A DNA stretch of 64,000 nt from Rhypophila decipiens (lineage: Eukaryota; Ascomycota; Sordariomycetes; Sordariales; Naviculisporaceae): contig MU858076.1 in NCBI GenBank assembly GCA_033297075.1, forward strand, positions 230,277-294,276. The letters run 5' to 3'. Shown here piece by piece: positions 44,839 to 56,505 of the stretch (its first letter is position 1; each line of letters begins with the position of its first letter). Position numbers and translations under genes: made by a program. The notes beneath the pieces were generated by a model that saw nothing but the letters and a program-made list of their open reading frames with translations, made no database searches and was not told the DNA's origin.

Positions 44839-45697
44839 ATGCACATCCTCTCGCTCCTCCCCCTCCTTGTGGCAACCCTCGCCAGCGCCGCCACAAATGA
44901 GCCCTGCATCGGCTCCGGTGGCCGCGCAGGCGTTTGCCTCACCACAGCATCCTGCTCCTCCGCAGGCGGAATAACCATCGAAGGCGGCTGTCCCGCCGAC
45001 CCAGCAGGAATAAAATGCTGCAGCAAGGCAAGCTGCGCAAACGGTTCCTCGGGCAACTGCCGCTGGCAGTCCGACTGCGGCGGGACCTCTGTCTCAGGCC
45101 AGTGTCCCGGTCCGGCGCAGATGAAGTGCTGCTCTTCAACTGCCACCGGTTTTGGCGGGTACTCGGCTCCTTATGTGCCTGCTGCGGGCGCGTGCAAGGC
45201 GGTTGCTGTGAATGGAGCTAATGCTGTTATTGCTGCTTGGCCTGGGCGGGTGAGGGAGATTGGGTGTGTTAGGTCCTGTACTTGTGGTGCTGCCGGGGCT
45301 TCGGATCATTGCTGTGGGAAGGCTATTGATTTTATGTGCTCCGATGGTGGTGGTGTAAGTTTCTTTCTTTTTTGGTCTCGAGACGACGTGGAAAGGAGAT
45401 GGTGATTGACAAACATTGTACACAACAAACAGGTCCCTACCATGTCGGGCAGACAGATCGCCGAGTGGGTCATGAACAACCGCGCCTCGCTCAACGTCAA
45501 GTACATCATCTGGGGTCAAAAGATCTGGCAGCCCGGCACGGACGCTGTCAAGGCCTGGACCAGCTGGCGCACCATGGAGGACCGCGGAGACATCACCCAG
45601 AACCACTGGTACGTTTTGATGTGCTTGTTCGTTACTTGCAACGAAGCTAGAATACTAACTCTGTTTCAGGGACCACGTCCATGTCAGCTTTAACTAG
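44839..45697 (+). CDS. Secreted LAS-type (M15/VanY-like) peptidase with two small Cys-rich modules
   Basis: Three exons (44839-45354, 45433-45608, 45670-45697; GTAAGT and GTACGT donors) give 239 residues. A signal peptide (MHILSLLPLLVATLASA) is followed by two tandem disulfide modules, the second more compact, each ending in Cys-Cys. The C-terminal domain holds the zinc-ligand signature SxHxxGxAxD of LAS/M15 peptidases as SDHCCGKAID (His157, Asp164), then YIIWGQKIWQPG and the final DHVHVSFN with the His-x-His pair (His233, His235). The same C-terminal block is known from fungal and actinobacterial extracellular proteins (ARB_07466-type) and from bacterial D-Ala-D-Ala peptidases. A peptidoglycan-directed hydrolase secreted by a fungus is the best inference, with antibacterial or bacterivorous use; activity is not proven by sequence. 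Confidence 0.88.
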
Positions 45698-46002
45698 TGG
45701 ATTTGGCATATGGCACTGTCCGGGAAAAGGGCCTGGGGACGTTGGGATATGAACGTGCAGCAGTTTCAAGCATAGCAAGAAGGACAAAAAAGACTTCTAG
45801 CTAGGAGGATAGGAAATAGTCTGTTCTGATTCTGCAATTACAGGATGCTCACTATTTGCGAGTCTAAAGAGAAACATGACACATGTGCATGAACCGGGTT
45901 TCCCCACTCAAGGTGCCGTGTTTCCCCGTTTACATTTCCACCCTGCCCGGCGGGATATAGGCATCCATTCAGAAACTATATCTACAAGCAACAGATGCAT
46001 AA
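45698..46002. other. Intergenic
   Basis: 3' region of the peptidase and upstream of the tRNA. Nothing else recognised. Confidence 0.4.
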
Positions 46003-46073
46003 GCGTCAGTGGTTTAGTGGTAAAATCCATCGTTGCCATCGATGGGCCCCGCGTTCGATTCGCGGCTGACGCA
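46003..46073 (+). tRNA. tRNA-Gly (anticodon GCC)
   Basis: Cloverleaf: acceptor GCGTCAG paired with CTGACGC, D-arm (GTTTAGTGGTAAAATC), anticodon stem CATCG/CGATG with loop TTGCCAT (anticodon GCC), T-arm CGCG/CGCG with loop TTCGATT, discriminator A. There is no intron; 71 nt. Confidence 0.93.
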
Positions 46074-46076
46074 TTA

Positions 46077-46258
46077 AAGGAAAAGTTGTATACCGTGCAC
46101 GAGAACCATCCGAGAACCGGGCGACGGGGATATAATTAGCAGTAGAAGCCGATCTGAGGAATAGAAGCCTCCCCCAGACCGGCTTTTATTTGTTCATAAT
46201 TATGTCCCCGCCACCCGGTCCTTCGATCTTTCCCGCGTATAGTATACAACTTTTCTTT
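46077..46258. mobile_element. Inverted-repeat element (mutated MITE-like) directly 3' of tRNA-Gly
   Basis: Arms of about 61 bp (46077-46137 and 46198-46258) are imperfect reverse complements, sharing AAAAGTTGTATAC at the outer ends and a GG[C/T]G[A/G]CGGGGA[T/C]ATAATT block at the inner ends. Mismatches are mainly transitions. The left arm begins 4 bp after the tRNA. A further partial direct copy of the right terminus (TATACAACCTTTCTTTATAAAC) lies at about 46307-46328. Confidence 0.55.
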
Positions 46259-46491
46259 ATTTACTAAACCTAGTTAAGGTGTTTGAATATAAACTTTATA
46301 TCCAAGTTATACAACCTTTCTTTATAAACGAGAAAACAATTAACTTAATCTATTATGAGATTATAATAGTCGTTTGATGTTTGGAGGCAATGTCTTCCCT
46401 TTTCCCCTTTTTATAATAATCTTTTCTAGCATTTGTGTTTGTACTACGCTTCTTCCTTACATAAACTGAAGAACATTTCTTACACATCCTC
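46259..46491. other. AT-rich spacer
   Basis: AT-rich sequence with a second partial copy of the inverted-repeat terminus near 46307-46328. No gene. Confidence 0.4.
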
Positions 46492-47854
46492 TTAGTCAAA
46501 CCGTGTGCAAATGCCATATTCCTTCAACTGCCCGCTCACACTAACCATCCCCCCAATCGCCGGGACCCAAAAAGGAGCAACTATACAGAGCGCAATGAAC
46601 AGCATCCAACCGTAATGTTCATTAGTCGGAGGTGCGAATCGCAAAGCCAGCTGAAAGAACAGCGCGATCAAGCTGGACAGCGACCCTATCAGCATCCAAG
46701 ACATGATCCATCCCCTCTGCGCCTTTGTGCTCCTTAGACCTTGACCAAAGTTCCCTGAAAGGGCGCCTACTATCCCCAAGGGGACAGCGAGGGAGAGCAG
46801 AAAGATGAGCACGATGTAGAGGAATGTCCAGGGTCTTTCGGTCATTGTGGAGGGTACTTTTTCTCGCTTGGTTTCCCCGTCTTTGTATTCTTCTTCTGGC
46901 TTGCCGGGGACGAGTTCTGCAACGACGCCGTCGAAATGGCCGCCGTCGCCCTCTGCTCTGTCCATGTCTGGGGTTCGGATCATGTACATTGTTGGAAAGG
47001 TCGGTGCGCAGACGGTGGCGATTGCGTTGACGACAGACATGAATACGTATGGTACTACGGAAAGACTGCTCAAGCACTCGGGTTAGAAACATCCCCTTGA
47101 GATGGAGGACCTTGGCAGTCCAGTAAAGAAACCACGCAGCTTACCCGAACGAAGCATAACCATATTGCGTAATCTGATCACCCCGAGAGCGGTAAATGGT
47201 GATGCTACCAAGAACAATCTGGACCAGCGAAAAGAGCGCCTTGACGACGCTGTAATCACTGCTCAAGACATACGGCTTTTTCGCCTCGGTAGTGGGACCA
47301 GAGAAAGGTTTCAACTGCACCCCAAAGGGCACGACACAGAGGAGATAATCCTCGGGTGGCTGGCACACTCCATGGATATCTCGCACCGGTAAGAACCTTG
47401 TATTATCAAGCGTACCCTGGAACGTCTCGGCAGCCCAGTTGGCCGAAGCCACTACCTCGTCGCTGATCAACGCCTTTTCGTCGCCCGTGGCTGTCTTGAG
47501 GGCGTCGATGGTGTTTTTGTGCACGATCATGCAGAGAGCACCCGATGCACAAGCTCGGTCGACCGGCGATAGACCTTGCCGGACGCTGGGATACATGACC
47601 AGACGGCGAACGGCGCGGAGAATACCGAATCCCGGGATGAAGAGGGCGTTGAGGATGGCAAAGAGGGTCTCCTCCTTGCTCTCGCCCGGTCCGGTGGGAA
47701 GCGTCGCGGCGTGGATAAAGTAGTTTGAGATGTAGAAGACGAAGAGGTCTTCCGTTGTTGCTGGCGTGCAGACCAGCTTTGGGTTTCCATGGTTGGTGGT
47801 CCCGTTTGGGAGCGGGATTGTAAAGTTGGTCATCGTCTCCATTGCGTTGGCCAT
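46492..47854 (-). CDS. Multi-pass membrane protein, conserved fungal type, unknown function
   Basis: Two exons (47854-47145 and 47065-46492) with a 79-nt GTAAGC...TCTAAC...CAG intron give 427 residues. The splice junction lies inside a predicted helix (YASFG / LSVVPYVFMSVVNAIATV). Hydrophobic segments: residues about 60-80 (LFAILNALFIPGFGILRAV), one near VVKALFSLVQIVLGSITI, then about four to five in exon 2 (WTFLYIVLIFLLSLAVPLGI, WMLIGSLSSLIALFFQLALR, WMLFIALCIVAPFWVPAIG). A hydrophilic loop of about 50 residues (MDRAEGDGGHFDGVVAELV...) separates helices in exon 2. The N-terminus has NxT sequons and no obvious cleavable signal. I do not recognise a transporter or enzyme signature. Confidence 0.75.
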
Positions 47855-48307
47855 CGATTTGGGGAGTTGAAGCTGGAAAAACGATCAGGACCCCAGCTGA
47901 ACGTGAAACCCACGAGAGCACCCCTCATTACCCGATTCAGAACTATTGACCACCTTGCTTGGCGCTAACCTCCAACTCAGCCCAATCAGGTCACGAGGTT
48001 AGGATCAATTGTCCGAGAAGACCTGCAGGTATAAGCCACCGCCATGATGCCCGTCCAGGAGGCACTGGTAACGTTATTCCTGGACTATCCCCGTACCTCG
48101 GCGGAAGAAGAGGACAAACAGAGCCCCAAGTCTGATGACATATATCATCAATACATTATCAACTCATGCATTCGTAGTCCACAGAGACCATTACTTTGCA
48201 GTGTGTACTTCTATTGTGTATATACGGCATCTAATTATTTGTCAAGTCTAACCACTTCCCTGTTTACATATATGGTATGTCACCTCACCGTTCTAGGGCC
48301 CTTGCCA
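47855..48307. other. Intergenic
   Basis: Between two minus-strand genes. Nothing recognised. Confidence 0.4.
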
Positions 48308-49521
48308 TCAATACCCCGATCTGCCAACATATACATGCACCCCCCAGCTCACCTCCTCCGGAACTTCAATATCTTCAACCACAACCCCCTCTTCATCCCC
48401 ATCAACAGGCACATCCTTCAAATTAGGCCTCTTCCCCACCCCCGAACCGAACATGACCCGATCCATCGCCATCGGAGCCGGCACAGGCGGACTAGTCCTC
48501 ACCTTGCCCGTGCATTTCCCCGTAGCCGTAAAGATCACCGGGCCCAAGAATTTCCGAAAAGCCCAGACCTGATATCTGAATCCCTCCCATCCAGCACTAT
48601 AACTCTGCAAACCCGCGCCAACACTCCCATGTACCGGTCCTTCCTGGGCATGATTCGCATGAACAATATCACTCATCCCCCACCGCCCTACATCGGCAAA
48701 ATTCTCTTGCATGGTCATTTTTGCATATGCCGTCGGCACATGGGTGTCGTTTTCGTAGGCGGCTTTCCATATCTTTGTGTCGGAGAAGGGGGTCCCGGGC
48801 GTGCCTAGCTTTTGCGCGACGATGTACGACGACAGGGCGATTGTGTCGAGGATATGGGTAAACTCGTGGAATAAAACCCCGAGTTTGAAAAAGGTAGGGC
48901 TGGTGACCATCACCGCGCCTCGTGTGTACGCAGCTGCTTTGGCCATTTCCTTTGAGCCCTTGAAGGTGGGCAGGATTACTAGGTTGGCGAGGTATTGGCG
49001 CATTCCCACGGGGACTTGGGAGAAGGTCTTTTGTCAAGCATGCAAGGTTAGTTGTGTTTGAAGGGGAAGAGGTGGAAAATACATACAGTGAGGATGGTCT
49101 CCCAGTTTTCTCTCGCCAGCCGATGTCGACAGATGACCCAGGGAGCAGCACAGTCGTCGTACCATACTGTGCGAATGTCAAAGTCGTCGCCGGAAAGTTG
49201 GTTGTACTCGGCTTCTGAGAGACAGTGTTGTGGGATCCAGTACTCGTTCCATTCGTCGTAGTGATATTGGTGGGATTGGAGCTCACTCCGGAGGTCTTTG
49301 TCTTGGATTGCTTCCGAGAAGGGGGGTTTGATGGGAGGTTTTGTGAGGATTGGTTTGTTGCTGTAATCTCGGGGGAAGATGTCGTATTCTTGTGAACGCG
49401 GGAGCGGGATCGTGGCTGATAGGGTTGTCGTTATGTAGGCTGAGAGGGCGGTTATTCCGACAGATGATATTGTTGAGCGCATTCTTTTGTTGTGAGGGTA
49501 TCTTTGGATATTGGAAGGCAT
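48308..49521 (-). CDS. Secreted zinc metallopeptidase (HExxH, M35-like)
   Basis: Two exons (49521-49087 and 49027-48308; GTATGT...AACTAAC...AAG intron of 59 nt) give 384 residues from ATG 49521; ATG 49482 would start directly at the hydrophobic segment MRSTISSVGITALSAYITTT and is an alternative. The zinc site is LFHEFTHILD (HExxH, His199-His203). A downstream acidic/aromatic block (TMQENFADVGRWGM) is a candidate third-ligand region. This arrangement is that of fungal deuterolysin/lysine-specific-type (M35-like) or related HExxH secreted peptidases. Signal-type N-terminus, YHYDEWNEYWIPQHCLSEAE and a Cys-containing loop (WYDDCAAPWVICRHR) follow. A C-terminal acidic tail ends VHVYVGRSGY. It is a likely extracellular protease; family placement is inferred from the motif, not proven. 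Confidence 0.8.
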
Positions 49522-50330
49522 GATGAAGGAGGTGAGGTTTGGAGTTGGTTGTGTTATGTAGTATATCATGTTGTAATGTTGCGATGGGGATAGGGGCTGT
49601 CGACATGTTTTCGCAATCGGAGCATCCGAAGACGTTGAACTTGCCAGAGTCGTTCAGCGACCCGGCGCAACGGAGCTGCATGACGGATGCCGGTATCGAG
49701 TCATGGGGAGATTGAGTCATCGAGTAAAACGTCTCAAGACCTTCAACGAGACAAAACCTATGTCCGTACAAGATATTACTGCCAAATCTGGTGGATAAAG
49801 GACTGCCCAATCTGGTCGCCCAGATACGTATCATGCGATCTTGAGCCGTCATGTTGCGCCGCGCTGCCATCACAGTCTACCAATAAGCCACACCGAAATA
49901 ATTTCTCCAAAATCGGCACGGTGAATGAACACCGAGTCAGCCAGCGAACGAGCCCAAGCCCGACGCAAAGCATAGGCGCATATCTTGACCAAAAGCTAAA
50001 ACAAACCACTTATCTGGGACGGACGCTAACGTACGGCCAACAGCCGTCGTTGAAGCCGTTTTAGGTTCTAAGGCAAATCCAAAATTTCCTTTAACTGCTA
50101 ACGGTGGGTGCCCAGGTTCCTGGTTTTGTCGTGCGAGACGCAGAGGCGGGTTGAGACTGTAGACATGGCAAGTTAAATACCAAGAACTCTTGACAAAACT
50201 GTACATCTATATCCGGGGACCTTGTCTCTGAAAGTTTGCGCAATTCCGCAATCCTTCCCGCCAGTCATCAGTCCATGTTCGAACCTTGTTTGGTCTTCAA
50301 ACTGCCCTCAACCCGTCAATGACCTTAGAA
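49522..50330. other. Intergenic
   Basis: Upstream of the metallopeptidase and downstream of the STAND gene. Short frames only. Confidence 0.4.
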
Positions 50331-53300
50331 TTAGGCCGCCACATTGACCTCCACCGATGCCGTCGCCACTGCCTCAACCTTGCTATCGTTTTCGACCTGC
50401 TTGACATGTTCCTCGGCATTCGGTACCTCTTCTACCTGGGTTGCAATTTCCGACTTGCCATCTCCCTCCTCAACCGGCTCACCGACCTCGGACGGTTCGG
50501 CTTCCGAATCCGTCTTCTCCTTCTCTACATAGCCCCATTGTGACTTGAGCACGGCCAGCCACTGATTGATAGGGACATACTCGCCTCCGAGTCGCCGGCC
50601 ATCATCCTGAATCGTCCCGCCGACGAGTACATTCCCCCTCAAAGCCTCCAGAATTCCCTCCTTCCCCCAGGGGGGCATCACCAACAGGTCATGCCCTGCG
50701 TTGCACACCATAGACGGGATAGGCAACGTCAATCTTTCATTTTCGCTCTTCAGTTTCTTTACGCAATCGTCACAGAAGGCAAACTCGTGACAGCAGCGGC
50801 ACAAGCTTAGCCCGTTCTCGAAATCCCACTTCTTCCTACAGCCATCACACCACCAGTGATAGAATGAGTATTCATCACCCTCCATCCACCGTTTGAAAGG
50901 ATGAATTGCGTCTCGGATCCGCGTCGTCGTCGGCGCGCTATCTGGTGTGGTTTCATCCATTTCGTCCAGAGTTCGGTAGACGTAGTGCAATTGGCCAGGG
51001 AGATTTATCAGAGATTGTGCCAGCTCTGCATCCTCATTTGCTCCGCTAGCCATGGAGCTTTCCATCTTCTTAATCAGCTCCGCGGCCAAGGACGCCTCCG
51101 AGCTGCCTTGTTCAAAGTCAAGCATCCACGAGAGGATATTTGTGCCGCTGGGTGGAGGGGCCAGAAGGGAAACGGCTGAGGAGGCATCGATGGTATGACC
51201 GCATGCCATCAGGATATACCCCAGCACCGCCCAAGCGTTCGCGTCGTTGGACGAGGTCTCGTCCGAAAGCATGTCAAACGCAAGGTCAATGGCTTCGCGC
51301 ATCACATTCCTAGCGGCGTCGGGCTGGTCGGTTGTGGCGTAGTAGCATGCAAGATAACATTTGGCCGGGCTGAGGTTCGATTCTCTCTGGGTGCCTATCA
51401 TTTTCTTCAACACACCCACGTGCTCCTCCCGTCTTGTTATGGCAGCTTCACCTAGCTCTTTCTCTTTCCAGATACGCATCGCCCCTTCAAAATGATGCGC
51501 TGCAGTGAAGCTGGAGGCCCGTTGGGACCATGTTAGATAGTCCGTCTTGCCGCACTCGGCCCAGTAGTCTACCGATAGCTTCACCGATGCCTTTGCGTCC
51601 ATGTTAAAGTGTAGGGGCGAGATAGCTAGTCCTCTGTAAAACAGGAGGGCACGGTTCATCCTCTCGTCCGTTTCTCGTTCGATGGCACAGTCGAGTTCTT
51701 GGAGAATAAGCCCGGCAAACTCGGGGGCTCGGGTATAGACCGCCAAGAAGAGCTTTGCAAAACCCGTGTCCGCACCATCTTCAGATCTTCCACCCCAGGC
51801 ACTGGAGACTATATCGAGGAGAACCTGTGTCATTTGACCGTACTGGGTTCCATCTAGCGGAATCCTACTAGGCTGCTCGATAAGCTCATGCAGCAATTTG
51901 AGGGCTTCCTCTTCGTCGCCATCTTTGTTGAGAACAGCAAAGAACAGCGCGTATCTCGCGTCATAGTTCCCCGTATCCAGAACGAGGGCCTCACGCAGAC
52001 GATCAATTGTCTTGTCCAGCTTGCTGAGCTTCGTGTACCAGCCCGCAAGCAAGCTGTAATCTCGTGCCATCCTAACCTGTTCGGGAGTTTCGTCCTTTCT
52101 GTGTTGTTCGAGGGCTAGCTCCATGACCCGACATGCTTCGATTCTGTGTTCCTCATCGTCTATACGTCCATTTGCTTCGGCGAGAACCTCTAGGGACTTG
52201 GTGTTAGGATTGTCTTGTTCGGGCACGTCCTTGAGCAGCGCGATCACTTTTTCGGATTTGTCCTCGACATAATATATCTCAGCAAGACGCTCATTCCAGC
52301 AATTGTCGGGTTCCTGGATGCCGAGAACTTCCAGACTCCAGGCAGATACCAGCTTGGGAATGTCTTCATTGTGTTCCTGATTGAGCCTGTGAATTCTGGC
52401 CTGCTCTTCATTGAGATTTGCCTGGCTAGCAACATTTTGTTCATCTTCCTGGACGAAGTCGCGAAGGTCCTGTGCAATTACATGTTAGCATACCTATTCA
52501 ATATCATAATTGAGCTCCAGATGATCAAGACGAACCAATGTTAGAAAGTCCCTTATCCAGTTATAGGGCCTGTCAATGTCCCACTCTCGACTTCTAAACA
52601 GATTCTTTGCCACCATCTTCATTACTTCCATAAGCAGTGCCCGGTAAGGGTTTTGGCTTGCCGTCACCTCCCTCAACCATTTTCGGTCCCTTCTGCCCAG
52701 CTTGCTGATGACCTCTTCCTCTCGCAGCCACTTGAGGAATGTGTCGAGCTCATCCTTGTTTCGGTTCCAGATGGTGCTCCCAAGATTACTCCAATGCTTT
52801 TCAACAACGTCTCCTGTAGTAAATAGTGATGAAAGCCCATCACCGATACTCTGTTTTTCCGCCAGTGTGAGGGGCTGCTCCGTCGGGGCATCTCTAAGCG
52901 CGGCAAGATGGTCAGGAAGCCAGGCTATAAGGTACGTAGAGAAAGACTGAATCGACTGATTGGACTCGTCCGAGAGCACGGAAAAGGTCTTGTTCAGAAT
53001 CGACATATATGAGTCGAACTCATTGACCTGGATTGTGCCGTGCATTGTTGCCTTGTCACCCAACTGTTGAAACCCGAAGTTGTCCTGAGTAGCTTCGAGC
53101 TTCATGGATAGGTTCCAGAGAAAGCGCTGTACGCTTGTGAGATTGGCCTTGGTGATGGTGACGGAGACGCTGAACTTTGCCTCATCGTCCTGTCTTCGTT
53201 GACTGGTTCGCTCTTTTCGTACCAGGTCCAGGATGTCTTCACGGATGATGACGTTGGTGCCACCTGAAATCTCAAAAATCTTGCTGTACTTGCCCCGGAT

Positions 53301-55334
53301 CTTCTTTTCCAGTTTCAGCAATGATGGGGTCTTGAAGCGAAGTAACAGTGCGTCTTCGAGTTCATTGAGGTTGAAAGGCTGGCCCCTGGCGTAGGCCGTC
53401 CAGATCAAAAGCTCATTAAGCTCATCAATCTCTTGCGGCTCAAGTGATGACTCCAGGTCCCGGATTGCTTTCGCAGAGATGGATTTCTCGTCTTCGTTGG
53501 CTTCATCCAGCACTTTGACAATATCTTCCCATCTTCCCGTCTTGCGAACAATGGCCCTGATCTTCTCCAGAGCCGTCTTGACCTTGAAGTAATTGCCACT
53601 CAGTTCGTTGAACAACCTGTCCCGGATTTCACCCCGCTTCTCCTTTCGATACTGGTCCTCGCCCTGAAGAATATCGTCGTCTTTGAGACTGCTTTCGATA
53701 TACAGGCTGATGTCTGACTTGCCAATCTCACGTGTCTGCAGACTCCAGTATGACGCCTCCTCGAATGTTGACTCGCCTTTGTCTGGTTTCAAAGTAACCA
53801 AGGCTCGAACAGTACGCGAAGCGGTGCGGAGATTGTCCAGGAGACCAAAGATCTCTGCCCTGTCGGACTGGAACTCTTCCGGAAGAGACCCAAGGCCGTC
53901 AATGACAAAATAATAAGTTGTTTTCCCATTCGGCATACCTAGCCTGAGAAAGGTCCAGAGGTCTGTGCAAGTGGCTGATTTCAAGAAGGACTTGATGTCT
54001 GGTTTCGCATTGCAGTCTTTGAGCAGGTGGGTAGCATATTTTGAATCGGCTTCTGCGAGTTGGACGGCGAGGCATCTTAACGCCGTATGGATTGGGCGCT
54101 TTTCCGAGTCCGACTTGGCCACGATGAGAGGGAAGAAGTAGCTCGCAATATAGGTCTGTTCCAGCTTTCGTGTGGGGGAAGCATAGATGTTCCTGAGCCG
54201 GTTAATGATGGAAGAGGCGATGACCGACTTGCCCGTGTTGGAATCGCCAATGAGGACAAACAGCGGTTTTGCTCCCGTTTGCTTGCGCTCCGCCCACTGA
54301 TGAAACTCGGACTGCTCATCTGGATTGTCGACCCAGCTGATGGTACCCGGGAGTCTTTCATGCCAAAGCTTGTCGGACATATCCTGTGATGCTCTGAGGG
54401 CCGACGTATCACGCTCGTTGTCGGCCAGCTCCAGCTTTTCCTTGATGCTTTTGATGGTGGTCTCTCGCTCTTTCTCCGCCTTTTGTTTGTCTGCCGTGTC
54501 TTTGATATCCACCACGAGTACCATCAGCTCGTCAATCTTCTGGTTCGTTTCCGATGCCTTGTTCAGCACCTTGGCCACTCGATCATTGGTTTCAAGAACA
54601 ACCTTGAGGGTCTGTGTTCCCTGGACCCTTTGGTGGGTGCCAAGAAGCGCATTGAAGGTGTCGACTTCTTCCTTCACTCCCGAATCGTCTCGGAAGATGA
54701 TGCGCTTGGCGTCCCCCTTGAACTTCTTCCATCTCCCCGATTGACGAAGATTGATGGACAGGCCACATACCGTGACAAAGCTGATCAACAGCCTGTGGAT
54801 GGTTTCAATAAGCTCGTCGTCGATTTTGTTGAATTGCTCAATCTTGTCATAGATCCTGAAGTGACTCAAGCCTTCCCCCAGGGTCTCAAACAGGCCATCC
54901 ACGGCTTTGTGGAATTCGTGAAGGTCTGCCGGGATATCAAGGAGGAACAAGACGGCATTGGTGACGAGGCCAGATGCAGGGAAGGTCTTGGGGTGGCAAT
55001 GTGGGTCAGCAGCGGTCTCAACAATGGGAAAATGGGCGTCCCTTACCATGTCAGCTGCTTGGGCAGCAACACCACCAAGAAGCTTGAGAAAGGAGAGTAC
55101 ACTCAGGCCGACCTCTTTGGCTTTCTCTACCCCGGAGGGTTTGCCGGCTGGCTCGTCGACTCCCGGTGGTTCCTGGAGCTTGGAAATCTTGGCCAAGCAC
55201 TCGTCGAACGACGTCTTGCCTTTGGACCTCAACTCCATCCCGGTATCCCGGAGGAACCTCCTTTCGGCATCATCCCACAGCTCCTTCATTGAGCGGGGTC
55301 GGCTTTTTGACTTCTCATCTCCTTTGTCGTCCAT
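50331..55334 (-). CDS. Large STAND/NLR-like protein: Goodbye-type N-terminus, NACHT-like NTPase, TPR-like helices, zinc finger
   Basis: Two exons, 55334-52536 and 52469-50331, joined by a 66-nt intron (donor GTTCGT, branch GCTAAC, acceptor CAG), give 1645 residues; without the join the first ORF would end at a TAG 15 codons past the donor. The N-terminal 250 residues (MKELWDDAERRFLRDTGMEL ... LGTHQRVQGTQTLKVV) resemble the fungal STAND N-terminal Goodbye domain. A coiled-coil (250-310) precedes an NTPase with Walker A GDSNTGKS at 363-370 and Walker B-like YYFVIDGLG. The second half is helical, TPR-like (about 940-1400), followed by a Cys-rich zinc finger near 1465-1505 (CDGC ... CRCC ... CDDC, resembling ZZ) and a Glu/Val-rich tail. 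Proteins of this plan are thought to act in fungal non-self recognition and programmed cell death. The adjacent gene on the other side is an ankyrin-HET pseudogene. Confidence 0.85.
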
Positions 55335-55779
55335 TGCGCAGCATTTACTTGAAGAAGAGATAGATGAATTGCCGTAGAAAATGAGCAGGTGATGGCATTG
55401 CGGAGAGGAATGGATGGGCTGCGGCTGATGGGCCCCTTTATAACGCGCCCAAATCCAGCTTGATGCCTGGAAATCGGGGGCAGGGTTGCATTCTCAATCC
55501 TTCGCCTGGACAGCCCCCAATCTAGACCGAATTGGGGTTCGTGCAGGACGCTTTTGGATGGAGGCGGCCGCTAGAGTACTGTTGCCCAGTCTCGTCAGTA
55601 GCCACTATCAGACGCTGTATCGATACAGCCACCGGCAACCGAGAAGGTTACACAACCTGCTGCCAGCTTAACAATAGCAGGGGGCCATCGTTTCTGGACA
55701 AGTTGAATCTTCCAAAGCTAGGTCAAGGCTGTCTGGGCTAATTCGCTTCAACCCAACTCGTCGGAAAAGCTCAGCCAGG
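55335..55779. other. Upstream region of the STAND gene
   Basis: Contains a TATA-like box on the minus strand (55437-55442) and otherwise no recognised feature. Confidence 0.4.
55437..55442 (-). promoter_or_regulatory. TATA-like box of the STAND gene
   Basis: TATAAA on the minus strand about 100 bp upstream of the ATG at 55334. Confidence 0.45.
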
Positions 55780-56493
55780 TCAGTTCAAATTCGTCTCCGG
55801 CTTGACCCACCTGACTTGTTCGGGACGCTCCAGCTGCAAGGGGCCGAGCAACGAATCGCCGCGCTCGTTGCTGCGGACAGCAGGAAGTTGGGAGCCCTCA
55901 AGGTTGTCGTGGAGGGCCAGGGTAGCGGTAATGGACTCGGTTCAGGCTGAATGGCGATGTCAATCGTGGACAGGTCGACTGTGGAAAGTGACATGTGACG
56001 ATGCACCTTCGCATGCAGAGACCTTGTTGTAGACGAGTTTTGGTGGTACGAGGCCATTATAAACCTTGCAAGGCGCAAACTTGTAGGCAATACTGAGGTT
56101 GAAAGTGATGCGGGCTTCGTAGAATTTGAGTCGACAAAGGTGGGAAACGGTGGCTAGAAGTGAATTAATGAATGAGTGGAACTCAGTGGAAGGTTGAGGG
56201 AACTGCCAGCGGGCAAAGACGGGAAGTTTTGGGCCCTTTTGCGAGCCGAAGATCAGGCCGGGGAGGCCATCGCGCCTTCCATTTTGCATACCAAATCTGA
56301 ATACCGGTGAATGGCCGGTGAGTTCCTGGACGGAATCATCGGGTGCGTTGTCAAAATGGAGGGTTAGGGTTACTACATCGACATTTTGTCGCCAAGAATA
56401 AGATCCCAACGTTACTTCAACTCCCAGTCCTATGATTGTGTACATGGAGATGTCCTCACTTCTCGTGTTACCTAAATGTGATAATCTCCACAT
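55780..56493 (-). CDS. Hypothetical protein, tentative two-exon model
   Basis: A 157-codon frame from ATG 56493 can be joined to a second exon (55935-55780) by an 87-nt intron from AAG|GTCTCT to GAG|TCC, giving 208 residues. The second exon reads coherently (LALHDNLEGSQLPAVRSNER, RPEQVRWVKPETNLN) and the first has foldable stretches (VDVVTLTLHFDNAPDDSVQE). It is divergently transcribed from the ankyrin-HET locus, whose first ATG is 13 bp away. No domain is recognised. Splice sites are weak, so the model is uncertain; it may be a decayed gene. Confidence 0.35.
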
Positions 56494-56505
56494 TATCCAT
56501 TTACT

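Noticed and set aside
54483..55292. 269-codon plus-strand frame
   Set aside because: Antisense of the STAND gene; the minus-strand frame has coherent domains.
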